A DNA stretch of 64,000 nucleotides from Caulobacter sp. 602-2 (GTDB taxonomy: Bacteria; Pseudomonadota; Alphaproteobacteria; Caulobacterales; Caulobacteraceae), in assembly GCF_011043625.1 (NCBI RefSeq), contig NZ_JAAKGT010000013.1, positions 45,256 through 109,255 on the forward strand. Reading direction: 5' to 3'. Below, piece by piece: positions 16,008 to 24,934 of the stretch (position 1 is the first letter of the stretch; every line of letters starts with the position of its first letter). A program made the position numbers and the translations under genes. The notes under the pieces were generated by a model. It was not told the DNA's origin and did no database searches. It saw only the letters and a program-made list of their open reading frames with translations.

Positions 16008-17918
16008 ATGAGGCAGTTGTGGACGCAAGCGGCGGTGATCGCGCTGACGGCTGGAACGCTCGCGGCCTGCGAGACGACCGGCGCCCAGTATCCCACCCGC
16101 GCCGACGCCGGCGTCAGCCCGCCGCTCGTCCAGGCTCCGCCCGCCGCTCAGACCCCGCCGCCGGCCGCCCAGCCGCCTGAGGACGACGCCCCGCCGGTGA
16201 CCGCGCCGGTCGCCGCCGGCGCGGTGTCCAGCCAGCCGCTGGCACCCGTGCCCTCCGACATTCCGCCGCCGCCCCCGCCGCCGGCCGACAGCCGTCCGAT
16301 CCCGGCGCCGGCTCCCGTGCAACAGGCGCCGGCCATGCGTCCGGTCGTGGTGACCACCACCGGCGGCAAGGTCGTCGACGTCAGCGGCGGCCCGCAGACC
16401 TACACCGTCCAGTCGGGCGACGGCCTCGACGCCATCGGCCGCAAGATGGGCATCTCGCGCGTCGAGCTGGCCAAGCTGAACGACCTGGAAGAGCCCTATC
16501 GCCTGAAGCCGGGGCAGAAGCTGAAGGGCCCCTCGACCAAGGCCAAAGCCTATGTCGTCGAGAGCGGCGACACCCTCAGCGCCATCTCGCGCCGCTTCGG
16601 CGTCACCCCGGCCGCCCTGGCCGAGGAGAACGACCTGTCGACCGGCGCCTCGATCCGCGCCGGCCAGAAGATCCGCCTGCCGGAAGGCTACAAGGACAAG
16701 GGTCCGTCCAAGACCACGGTGATGCAGCCCGTTCCGGGCGGCTCGTCCACCCTGGCCGGGGCCGCGCCCGCGCCGACCCGCACGCCGACCGCCTCGGCCC
16801 CGCCGATCGGTTCGCGCCCGGCCGCGGCCCCGCCGCCGTCGCGCCCCGTGGTCGACGACGAGCCCACGCCCGCCGCGACCACCACCACGACCGTCAGCAT
16901 CACCGGCAAGGTGATCGAGGTCGCGGGCAAGCCGAAGATCCACACCGTGAAGTCGGGCGACGCCATCGACTCGATCGCCCGCGATCTTGGCACCACCCGC
17001 AAGGACCTGGTCGAGGACAACGACCTGAAGGCCCCGTACGTGATCCGTCCGGGCCAGAAGCTCAAAGGCCCGGCCACCACCGACAAGGCCTATGTGGCCG
17101 AAAGCGGCGACACCCTGGCCGGCATCGCCAAGCGCTTCAACGTCAGCGTCTCGGCGCTGGCCAAGGAGAACAACCTGCGCACCGGCGCGTCGGTGAAGAA
17201 GGGCCAGAAGGTCGTCCTGCCCGACGGCTACAAGGACCGCGGCCCGGTCCGCACGACGGTGACCACGCCCGCGCCGCGTCCCTCGACCCCGGCTCCGACC
17301 ACGACCGCCCAGGCGCCGATCGGCGCCTCGCCGGCCCCCGGGCCGTCGACCAGCGGCCTGCCGTCCAGCCCGCGCCCGTACACGCCGTCGGGCTCGTCCT
17401 CCAGCTATCCGCGTCCCAGCGCGCCGGTCTCGGCCCAGCCGATCACCCCGCCGCCGGCCCCGTCGCGTCCGATCATCGAGAGCAGCGCCCCGCCGACCGA
17501 GGCCGAGATCACGGCCGCCGGCCGTGGCCGCTTCGTCTGGCCGGTGCGCGGCGAGACCATCTCGGACTTCGGCCCCAAGGGCACGGGCCAGCGCAACGAC
17601 GGCCTCAACATCCGCGCCTCGGCCGGCGCGCCGGTCAAGGCCGCCGCCTCGGGCGAGGTGGTCTACGCCGGCAACCAGGTGCCGGGCTTCGGCAACCTCG
17701 TGCTGGTCAAGCACGCCGACGGCTGGGTCACGGCCTACGCCCACCTGGCCACCACCGACGTGAAGATGCGCCAGCAGGTCGGCCAGGGCGAACAGCTCGG
17801 CACGGTCGGCCAGACCGGCGGCGTCAACGAGCCCCAGCTGCACTTCGAGGTCCGCTACGCCCCGACCCCGAAGGACAAGGCCAAGCCGATCGATCCGGGC
17901 CTGGTGCTGCCGCGCTAG
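16008..17918 (+). CDS. dipM: DipM-like LysM / degenerate M23 (LytM) cell-division lipoprotein
   Basis: A 636-residue protein with a lipoprotein signal (LAAC lipobox, Cys21), a Pro/Ala-rich linker and four LysM domains in two pairs (about 130-176 and 180-225, 310-355 and 361-405). After another Pro/Ser-rich linker comes a C-terminal M23/LytM domain (about 503-636). DipM of Caulobacter has this plan and coordinates peptidoglycan remodelling at division. The M23 domain is degenerate: the HxxxD zinc motif is NDGLN and the HxH motif is QLH (PQLHFEVR), while the His of AYAHL remains. This predicts a regulatory, non-hydrolytic LytM factor. ATG 16008 follows AAAGGAGAGG, a strong ribosome site. Confidence 0.9.
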   Translation: MRQLWTQAAVIALTAGTLAACETTGAQYPTRADAGVSPPLVQAPPAAQTPPPAAQPPEDDAPPVTAPVAAGAVSSQPLAPVPSDIPPPPPPPADSRPIPAPAPVQQAPAMRPVVVTTTGGKVVDVSGGPQTYTVQSGDGLDAIGRKMGISRVELAKLNDLEEPYRLKPGQKLKGPSTKAKAYVVESGDTLSAISRRFGVTPAALAEENDLSTGASIRAGQKIRLPEGYKDKGPSKTTVMQPVPGGSSTLAGAAPAPTRTPTASAPPIGSRPAAAPPPSRPVVDDEPTPAATTTTTVSITGKVIEVAGKPKIHTVKSGDAIDSIARDLGTTRKDLVEDNDLKAPYVIRPGQKLKGPATTDKAYVAESGDTLAGIAKRFNVSVSALAKENNLRTGASVKKGQKVVLPDGYKDRGPVRTTVTTPAPRPSTPAPTTTAQAPIGASPAPGPSTSGLPSSPRPYTPSGSSSSYPRPSAPVSAQPITPPPAPSRPIIESSAPPTEAEITAAGRGRFVWPVRGETISDFGPKGTGQRNDGLNIRASAGAPVKAAASGEVVYAGNQVPGFGNLVLVKHADGWVTAYAHLATTDVKMRQQVGQGEQLGTVGQTGGVNEPQLHFEVRYAPTPKDKAKPIDPGLVLPR

Positions 17919-17938
17919 GGTTCTCTCGCTGGATATGC

Positions 17939-17972
17939 AAAAGGCCTCCGGGACGCCCCGGAGGCCTTTTTC
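17939..17972 (+). terminator. Rho-independent terminator after dipM
   Basis: Arms AAAGGCCTCCGGG and CCCCGGAGGCCTTT around a three-base loop, followed by TTTTTC. Lies 20 bases after the dipM stop. Confidence 0.9.
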
Positions 17973-17986
17973 TTTGGCTCAAACTT

Positions 17987-18126
17987 CGTCATCCCGGCCG
18001 TAGCGTAGCGGAGAGCCGGGACCCAGGGGCCACCGCAGTGCGCCGGCGTCCGTCTGGGGAAAAGGTTGCGCACAACGCCCGGTCCCCTGGGTCCCGGATA
18101 AGCCCTGCGGGCTTTCCGGGATGACG
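17987..18126. repeat. Dispersed palindromic repeat, family B (copy 1)
   Basis: The ends are CGTCATCCCGG and CCGGGATGACG, inverted copies, with inner inverted GGGACCCAGGGG / CCCCTGGGTCCC. The same element recurs at 40966-41106 and as a short form at 38771-38810. It occupies the gap between convergent dipM and sodC. Confidence 0.88.
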
Positions 18127-18160
18127 CATGTGGGGCAGGCGAGGGGCGGCAGAGCCTGGC

Positions 18161-18685
18161 CTACTTCACCACCCCGCATGCGCTGCGCGCGCCGGCGCCG
18201 CCGATCGGCTGGCTGGTGTGGTCGTCGGGGCTGGCGTGGATGACGATGGCCGAGCCGTCGGCGTCCAGCAGGGCGGGGCGGCCGCCCGCGCCCTTCAGCG
18301 ACACCAGGGGCGAGAACACCTCGGTCACCGCCACGCCGTCGGCGGCGGCGTAGAGGTTGGGCAGGTCGCCGTTGTCGTTGCCGTTCGGGTTCAGCAGGCC
18401 GTGGACCACCGTGGTGGTCGTGTGCACGTGAGCGCCGGCCGACTTGAAGTCGGGCGTGCCGCAGTCGCCCTTCTCGTGGAAGTGCAGGCCGTGCCAGCCG
18501 GGCGTCAGGCCCTTGGCCTCGATCTTCAGCAGCACGCCGTGCGGAGCTTCGGTGATCGTCCCGGTTCCGATGGTCTTGCCGTCGGCGCCCTTGATCTCGG
18601 CGGTCGCGACAGCGGGCGCATCGGCGGCCGAGGCCGTGGTGGCGGCCGCGAGGCCGGCGGCGAGGAAGAGGGCGGTCAGACGCAT
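18161..18685 (-). CDS. sodC: Cu/Zn superoxide dismutase (periplasmic)
   Basis: A 174-residue superoxide dismutase with a signal peptide (MRLTALFLAAGLAAATTASA). Copper ligands are visible in GLHFHEKGDC (His68, His70), AHVH (His86, bridging) and IVIHASPDD; zinc ligands His95 (VVHGLLN) and Asp107 (NGDLPN). The disulphide Cys pair is in KGDC and SACGVV. The third zinc His, expected three residues before Asp107, is Asp104 here (GNDNGD). A GAGARSACGVV end with the active-site Arg is intact. Monocistronic, divergent from gyrA. Confidence 0.92.
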   Translation of the reverse strand: MRLTALFLAAGLAAATTASAADAPAVATAEIKGADGKTIGTGTITEAPHGVLLKIEAKGLTPGWHGLHFHEKGDCGTPDFKSAGAHVHTTTTVVHGLLNPNGNDNGDLPNLYAAADGVAVTEVFSPLVSLKGAGGRPALLDADGSAIVIHASPDDHTSQPIGGAGARSACGVVK

Positions 18686-18799
18686 GAAACTGCTCCGGTT
18701 CGCTTAGGAACGTTGGGGCGGCGAAGGTGGCGCCGTCCGTGTCAGAATGCTAACTGTTTCCGACTGTTCCGTGTTCGATTCTGACGGCGAAAAATCCCC

Positions 18800-21556
18800 T
18801 TGAGCGACGATCAAAACACTCTGCCTCCCGAAGGGCCGCGCGGAGACATCGCCCCGATCAACATCGAGGACGAACTGCGCCGTTCGTACCTCGACTACGC
18901 GATGAGCGTCATCGTCAGCCGCGCCCTTCCGGACGCGCGCGACGGCCTCAAGCCGGTGCACCGCCGGGTGCTGTTCTCGATGCACGAGCAGGGCCAGACG
19001 CCCGAGCGCCCGTACGTCAAGTCGGCCCGCGTCGTCGGTGACGTCATGGGTAAGTATCACCCGCACGGCGACGCCTCGATCTACTTCACCCTGGTGCGCA
19101 TGACGCAGTCGTTCTCGATGGGCCTGGTGCTCATCGACGGCCAGGGCAACTTCGGCTCGGTCGACGGCGATATGCCCGCCGCCATGCGATACACCGAGTG
19201 CCGCATGGCGCCGCCGGCCATGTCGCTGCTGGCCGACCTCGACAAGAACACGGTCGACTTCGCCGACAACTACGACGGCAAGGAGCAGGAACCCACCGTC
19301 CTGCCGTCGCGGATCCCCAACCTGCTGGTCAACGGCGCGGGCGGCATCGCCGTCGGCATGGCCACCAACATTCCGCCGCACAATCTGGGCGAAGTCATCG
19401 ACGCCTGCCTGCTGCTGATCGACGAGCCCGAGGTCACCACCGACCAACTGCTCGACCTCGTGCCCGGTCCGGACTTCCCGACCGGCGGCGAGATCATCGG
19501 CCGCTCGCCGCCGCGCAACGCGCTGCTCACCGGCCGCGGCTCGGTCGTGATGCGCGGCGTGGCCAGCGTCGACGAGATCCGCACCGGCCGCGAAGCCATC
19601 ATCATCACCGAGATCCCGTATCAGGTGAACAAGGCCAACCTCGTCGAGCACATCGCCGAGCTGGTCCGCGACAAGAAGATCGAGGGCGTCGCCGACATCC
19701 GCGACGAGTCCAACCGCGACGGCATGCGCATCGTGGTCGAGCTCAAGCGCGACGCCTCGGGCGAGGTGATCCTCAACCAGCTCTATCGCTTCACGGCGCT
19801 GCAAAGCTCGTTCGGCGTCAACATGCTGGCCCTGAACCGCGGCCGTCCCGAGCAGATGGGCCTGCGCAAGCTCCTGGAAGTGTTCGTCGAGTTCCGCGAG
19901 GAAGTCGTTGTCCGCCGCACCAAGTTCGAGCTGGGCAAGGCCCGCGACCGCGGCCACGTGCTGGTCGGCCTGGCCATCGCGGTGGCCAATATCGACGAGT
20001 TCATCCACATCATCCGCTCGTCCAAGGACCCGGCCGAGGCGCGCGAGCGCCTGGTGGCCAAGGCCTGGCCGATGGGCGATATGCTGCCCCTGGTCGAGCT
20101 GATCGCCGACCCGCGCTCGGTGCAGGAAGACGGCGGCTTCATCCGCCTGACCGACGAGCAGGCGCGCGCCATCCTGGCCCTGACCCTGTCGCGCCTGACC
20201 GGCCTTGGCCGTGACGAGATCGGCAACGAGGCCGAGGCCCTCGCCGAAGCCATCCGCGGCTATCTCGAGCTGCTCTCCGACCGCGCCAACATCATGGCCG
20301 TGGTCCGCGAAGAGTTGGTCGAGGTGAAGGACAAGTTCGCCATCCCGCGCCGCAGCCAGATCGTCGACGGCGACGCCGACGTGGAAGACGAGGACCTGAT
20401 CGTCCGCGAGGACATGGTGATCACCGTCACCATGGGCGGCTACGTCAAGCGCACCCCGCTGGCCAACTACCGCACCCAGCACCGGGGCGGCAAAGGCAAG
20501 TCCGGCATGGCCACCAAGGACGAGGACGCCGTCACCCGCGTGTTCTCGGCCTCGACCCACGCGCCCCTGCTGTTCTTCACCTCGGGCGGCAAGGTCTACA
20601 AGATGAAGGTGTGGCGCCTGCCGCTGGGCGCCGCCAATTCGCGCGGCAAGGCGTTCGTCAACCTGCTGCCGATCGAGCCGGGCGAGACCATCACCTCGAT
20701 CCTGACCCTGCCCGAGGACGAGGCCACCTGGGACGGCCTGGACGTGATGTTCGCCACCCGCTCGGGCAGCGTGCGTCGCAACAAGCTGAGCGACTTCGTC
20801 GACGTCCGCCGCAACGGCAAGATCGCCATGAAGCTGGACGAAGGCGACGGCATCGTCGGCGTCGCGGTCTGCAACGGCGACCAGGACGTGCTGCTGACCA
20901 CGGCGGCCGGCCGCTGCATCCGCTTCTCGGTCGACGAGGTGCGGGTGTTCGCCAGCCGTGATTCCACCGGCGTTCGCGGCGTGAAGCTGGCTTCGGGCGA
21001 CACCGTCATCTCGATGGCCGTGCTGCGCAGCGTCGACGCCACCCCGGCCGAGCGCGCCGCCTATCTCAAGCACCAGCGCGCCTTGCTGCGCGCGGCCAAC
21101 GGCGAGGAGGGCGAGGAAGCCCCGGCGCCGGAGGAGACCGACGAAGAGGCCGGCGAGGCCAGCCTGACGGTCGAGCGCATCGCCGAACTGGGCGCGGCCG
21201 AAGAGATCATCCTGACGATCTCGTCGGAAGGCTACGGCAAGCGCACCAGCGCCTATGATTTCCGTCGCACCGGCCGCGGCGGCCAGGGCCTGGCGGCCCA
21301 GGACCTGTCCAAGCGCGGCGGCAAGCTGGTGGGCTCGTTCCCCGTCGACGAGAGCGATCAAATCCTGCTGGTGACCGACGCTGGTCAGCTGATACGGTGC
21401 CCCGTCGCGCAAATTCGTGTTGCAGCGCGGAATACTCAGGGCGTAACCGTCTTCCGCACGGCGGCCGACGAGCATGTCGTGAGCGTCGAACGTCTGGCCG
21501 AGGCCGGCGGCGACGAAGGACAGGACGACGCAAGCGGGGCGGATGAGACCCCGTAA
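18800..21556 (+). CDS. gyrA: DNA gyrase subunit A
   Basis: A 918-residue type IIA topoisomerase subunit, starting with TTG. The breakage-reunion domain contains the catalytic Tyr131 in AMRYTECRM. The GyrA box QHRGGKGKSG (about residue 560) opens the DNA-wrapping C-terminal domain, and an acidic insert (EEGEEAPAPEETDEEAGEA) interrupts its blades, as in other alphaproteobacteria. In the quinolone region HPHGDASIYFTLVRM, residues 92 and 96 (E. coli Ser83 and Asp87) are Ala and Phe, predicting intrinsic low quinolone sensitivity. Long minus-strand frames across the gene are shadows. Confidence 0.96.
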   Translation: MSDDQNTLPPEGPRGDIAPINIEDELRRSYLDYAMSVIVSRALPDARDGLKPVHRRVLFSMHEQGQTPERPYVKSARVVGDVMGKYHPHGDASIYFTLVRMTQSFSMGLVLIDGQGNFGSVDGDMPAAMRYTECRMAPPAMSLLADLDKNTVDFADNYDGKEQEPTVLPSRIPNLLVNGAGGIAVGMATNIPPHNLGEVIDACLLLIDEPEVTTDQLLDLVPGPDFPTGGEIIGRSPPRNALLTGRGSVVMRGVASVDEIRTGREAIIITEIPYQVNKANLVEHIAELVRDKKIEGVADIRDESNRDGMRIVVELKRDASGEVILNQLYRFTALQSSFGVNMLALNRGRPEQMGLRKLLEVFVEFREEVVVRRTKFELGKARDRGHVLVGLAIAVANIDEFIHIIRSSKDPAEARERLVAKAWPMGDMLPLVELIADPRSVQEDGGFIRLTDEQARAILALTLSRLTGLGRDEIGNEAEALAEAIRGYLELLSDRANIMAVVREELVEVKDKFAIPRRSQIVDGDADVEDEDLIVREDMVITVTMGGYVKRTPLANYRTQHRGGKGKSGMATKDEDAVTRVFSASTHAPLLFFTSGGKVYKMKVWRLPLGAANSRGKAFVNLLPIEPGETITSILTLPEDEATWDGLDVMFATRSGSVRRNKLSDFVDVRRNGKIAMKLDEGDGIVGVAVCNGDQDVLLTTAAGRCIRFSVDEVRVFASRDSTGVRGVKLASGDTVISMAVLRSVDATPAERAAYLKHQRALLRAANGEEGEEAPAPEETDEEAGEASLTVERIAELGAAEEIILTISSEGYGKRTSAYDFRRTGRGGQGLAAQDLSKRGGKLVGSFPVDESDQILLVTDAGQLIRCPVAQIRVAARNTQGVTVFRTAADEHVVSVERLAEAGGDEGQDDASGADETP

Positions 21557-21578
21557 GTCTGGAAACGCAGGGGGTTTC

Positions 21579-22067
<489 letters not shown>

Positions 22068-22077
22068 CCTCAAGGTC

Positions 22078-22435
22078 CTCCCCTTAGGGGGGCGGCCCGA
22101 AGGGGCGGAGAGGGCGCCGCGATCTCAACCCCGAAGGAACCTCCCCCGTGGGGGAGGCGGCCGAAGGCCGGTGGGGGGAAGTTCTCAGCTTGCGGGGCGC
22201 TGGCCGTTTTCCTCCAACTCCCCCCACCGATCGCTGCGCGATCGCCTTCCCCTTCAGGGGAGGTTCGCCGATCAAGACCCTCCCCTGAAGGGGGAGGTGG
22301 CCCGAAGGGCCGGAGGGGGAAGTTCCTGATGAGGTCTGTTCAGCCCCAGCGCAGCAATCCCTTTCCCCCTCAGTCGGCTTCGCCGACAGCTCCCCCTTCA
22401 GGGGGAGCGTATTGGACGGAGGGCCGGAGGGGGCC
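22078..22435. repeat. Composite of dispersed palindromic repeats, family A
   Basis: This gap between coaD and the first cyclophilin (22068-22573) is filled with several tandem relatives of the family A element. A core at 22135-22266 opens AGGAACCTCCCCCGTGGGGG and closes CTTCAGGGGAGGTTC. Further GGGGGAGGTGGCCCGAAGGG and CCCCCTTCAGGGGGAG palindromes flank it. No gene is supported here; the remaining 22436-22573 holds only the promoter and leader of the cyclophilin gene. Confidence 0.85.
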
Positions 22436-22573
22436 AGCGCCGGCGCCGCAACACCCGCAACCAGGAAGGGTTCGGTGTCGCGATCGCCCACAAGTCGTCG
22501 AAATCATCGACGACGCTTGTGGTTCCGCTCCGCCCGTTCTACGCGGGGCGACGAGATCTGTTCGGGGAAATCC

Positions 22574-23419
22574 ATGAAGTCTGCGTTCCGCGCTCTCGGC
22601 GTCGCCGCCCTGGCGCTCGTTTCGGCCTCGGCCGCCTCTGCTCAAGTCGCCGCCCAGGGCGGCGAATGGCGTACGCCCGACCCCGAGAACGTCCTGGTCG
22701 TCGAGACCAACAAGGGCCGCATCGTCGCCGAGCTGGTGCCCGAGGCCGCGCCCGGCCACGTCGAGCGCGTGCGCGAGCTGGCCCGCGCCGGCTTCTACGA
22801 CGGCCTGACCTTCTTCCGCGTCATCGACAGCTTCATGGCCCAGACGGGCGACCCGAAGAACGACGGCACCGGCGGTTCGGACAAGCCCGACCTGACGGCC
22901 GAGTTCACCTTCCGCCGCCCCGGCTCGGGCGGCTCGTTCACGCCGACCGGCAAGATCGGCTCGCTGGAGACCGGCTTCGTCGGCCCGCTGGCCGTGACCA
23001 GCCAGTCCTCGATGCTGGCGGCGATGACGGCCGACGGCAAGGTGCAGACCTGGGCCAACTTCTGCCCCGGCGTGCTGGGCATGGCCCGCGCCGGCGACCC
23101 CAACAGCGCCAACAGCCAGTTCTTCTTCATGCGCCAGCACTACCCGTCGCTGGAGAAGGTCTACACCGGCTTTGGCCGCGTGCTGTCGGGCCTGGATGTG
23201 GTGCGCGCCATCAAGGCCGGCGAGCCGGTTCCCGATCCGCAGGACAAGATGCTGAGCGTGAAGGTCCTGGCCGACATCCCGGCCGACAAGCGCCCGACCG
23301 TGCAGGTGATGGACACCCGCAGCGCCGCCTTCGTCGAACTGGTCAAGAAGAAGCAGGCCGAGCTTGGCGCCGGCTACAACATCTGCGACGTGGAAGTACC
23401 CGCGAAGGTCAGCAAGTAA
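22574..23419 (+). CDS. Periplasmic peptidyl-prolyl cis-trans isomerase (cyclophilin) 1
   Basis: A 281-residue cyclophilin with a signal peptide (MKSAFRALGVAALALVSASAASAQ). Cyclophilin core motifs: GFYDGLTFFRVIDSFMAQTGDP, GVLGMARAGDPNSANSQFFF and YTGFGRVLSGLDVVRAIKAG. Between the FMAQ and GMAR blocks there is an extra segment of about 50 residues compared with E. coli PpiB, and the C-terminus extends by about 60 residues. The start is ATG 22574. It is followed 15 bases later by a close paralogue, so the two likely arose by duplication and are co-transcribed. Confidence 0.9.
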   Translation: MKSAFRALGVAALALVSASAASAQVAAQGGEWRTPDPENVLVVETNKGRIVAELVPEAAPGHVERVRELARAGFYDGLTFFRVIDSFMAQTGDPKNDGTGGSDKPDLTAEFTFRRPGSGGSFTPTGKIGSLETGFVGPLAVTSQSSMLAAMTADGKVQTWANFCPGVLGMARAGDPNSANSQFFFMRQHYPSLEKVYTGFGRVLSGLDVVRAIKAGEPVPDPQDKMLSVKVLADIPADKRPTVQVMDTRSAAFVELVKKKQAELGAGYNICDVEVPAKVSK

Positions 23420-23434
23420 GCCGAGGTCGACTGA

Positions 23435-24316
23435 ATGCGCCTGCCGATCGTCTCCGCCGTCGCTCTCCTGGCCGCCGCGGCGGTCGTTCCGGCGGCGCAG
23501 GCCGCCCCAAAGGGAAAGCGAGCCAAGGCCGCCGCCGTGGCAGCGCCCGCCGGCCCGCGCGAGACCGACTGGCGCACGCCGGCGCCCGAGACGGTGATGG
23601 TCATCGACAGCACCAAGGGCCGGATCCTCGTCGAGCTGGTCCCCGAGGTCGCGCCCGCCCACGTGGCGCGCCTGCAGGAGCTGACCCGCGAAGGCGTCTA
23701 CGACCGGCGCACCTTCTTCCGGGTCATCGACCGCTTCATGGCCCAGACCGGCGACCCGGAAGACACCGGCCAGGGCGCCAGCGACAAGCCCAACCTGAAG
23801 GCCGAGTTCACCTTCCGCCGCGACCAGGCCCTGCCGCTCGTGGTCGCCGCCTCGCCGGCCGGCACGGAAGTGGGCCTCCTGAAGTCGCTGCCCGTGGTCA
23901 GCCAGGCCCTGAGCTGGAGCAGCATGACCAGCGACAAGAAGGTCGCCGCCTGGGGGACCTATTGCCCCGGCGTGCTGGGCATGGCCCGCGACGACGCGCC
24001 CGACAGCGCCAACAGCCAGTTCTTCCTGATGCGCCAGCCGTACCCGTCGCTGGACAAACGCTACACCGCCTTTGGCCGGGTGATCTCAGGCCTGGAGGTG
24101 GTGCGGGCCATCAAGACCGGCGAGCCGGTGCCCGACCCGCAGGACGAGATGACCAAGGTCCGCCTGCTGTCGGACATCCCGCAGGCCGAACGGCCCAAGG
24201 TGCGGGTGATCGACCCGAACAGCCCGTGGTTCCGCAACCAGATCGCCGCCGTGCGGCGGGCCAAGGGCGCGGATTTTTCGGTCTGCGACCTGGAAGTCCC
24301 CGTCAGCGTTCAGTGA
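23435..24316 (+). CDS. Periplasmic peptidyl-prolyl cis-trans isomerase (cyclophilin) 2
   Basis: A 293-residue paralogue of the preceding gene, with its own signal peptide (MRLPIVSAVALLAAAAVVPAAQAA). It has the same cyclophilin blocks (FFRVIDRFMAQTGDPED, GVLGMARDDAPDSANSQFFL, YTAFGRVISGLEVVRAIKTG) and the same insert and C-terminal extension ending CDLEVPV. The shared non-canonical insert and tail show a tandem duplication within this lineage. Likely a periplasmic foldase for outer membrane or secreted proteins; substrates are unknown. Confidence 0.88.
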   Translation: MRLPIVSAVALLAAAAVVPAAQAAPKGKRAKAAAVAAPAGPRETDWRTPAPETVMVIDSTKGRILVELVPEVAPAHVARLQELTREGVYDRRTFFRVIDRFMAQTGDPEDTGQGASDKPNLKAEFTFRRDQALPLVVAASPAGTEVGLLKSLPVVSQALSWSSMTSDKKVAAWGTYCPGVLGMARDDAPDSANSQFFLMRQPYPSLDKRYTAFGRVISGLEVVRAIKTGEPVPDPQDEMTKVRLLSDIPQAERPKVRVIDPNSPWFRNQIAAVRRAKGADFSVCDLEVPVSVQ

Positions 24317-24412
24317 CGGCGGTTCACAGCCGCTTTGCGGCGGGCTAAAGAGCGCCAGACTCAATTCTCCCGGCGGGCTCGGCTCGCCAAACCCCGTACC
24401 GAAGGGACGACC

Positions 24413-24880
24413 ATGTCGGCTGACCTCGAAAACACCCTGATCCTGACGCTCGAGACCGGTCCGGTCACCATCAAGCTGCGTCCCGACCTGGCTCCGGGCC
24501 ACGTCGAGCGGATCAAGGAACTGGTCCGCGAGGGCTTCTATGATGGCGTGGTGTTCCACCGCGTGATCCCGGGCTTCATGGCCCAGGGCGGCGACCCGAC
24601 CGGCACCGGCCGCGGCGGTTCGTCCAAGCCCGACCTGAAGGCCGAGTTCTCGGCCGAGCCGCACGTCCGCGGCGTCTGCTCGATGGCCCGCACGCCCGAT
24701 CCGAACTCGGCCAACAGCCAGTTCTTCATCTGCTTCGACGACGCCACCTTCCTCGACAAGCAGTACACCGTCTGGGGCGTGGTCACCGACGGCATGGACC
24801 ACGTCGACAGCCTGCCCAAGGGCGAGCCGCCGCGCGCGCCGGGCAAGATCGTCAGCGCCAAGATCGCCGCCGACGCCTAA
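24413..24880 (+). CDS. ppiB: Cytoplasmic peptidyl-prolyl cis-trans isomerase (cyclophilin B type)
   Basis: A 155-residue cyclophilin without signal peptide, starting MSADLENTLILTLETGPVTI. Active-site blocks: FHRVIPGFMAQGGDPTGTG (Arg of FHRV), GVCSMARTPDPNSANSQFFI and YTVWGVVTDGMDHVDSL. Compact length matches classical PpiB and lacks the insert of the two upstream paralogues. Start ATG 24413 follows GAAGGGACGACC. It ends at a strong terminator. Confidence 0.92.
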   Translation: MSADLENTLILTLETGPVTIKLRPDLAPGHVERIKELVREGFYDGVVFHRVIPGFMAQGGDPTGTGRGGSSKPDLKAEFSAEPHVRGVCSMARTPDPNSANSQFFICFDDATFLDKQYTVWGVVTDGMDHVDSLPKGEPPRAPGKIVSAKIAADA

Positions 24881-24887
24881 GTCCAGG

Positions 24888-24923
24888 AAAGGGCCCCTCC
24901 GGAAACGGAGGGGCCCTTTTTCC
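24888..24923 (+). terminator. Rho-independent terminator after ppiB
   Basis: Arms AAAGGGCCCCTCC and GGAGGGGCCCTTTTT around GGAAAC, seven bases after the ppiB stop; ends the cyclophilin run. Confidence 0.92.
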
Positions 24924-24934
24924 TTGGAGACCGC

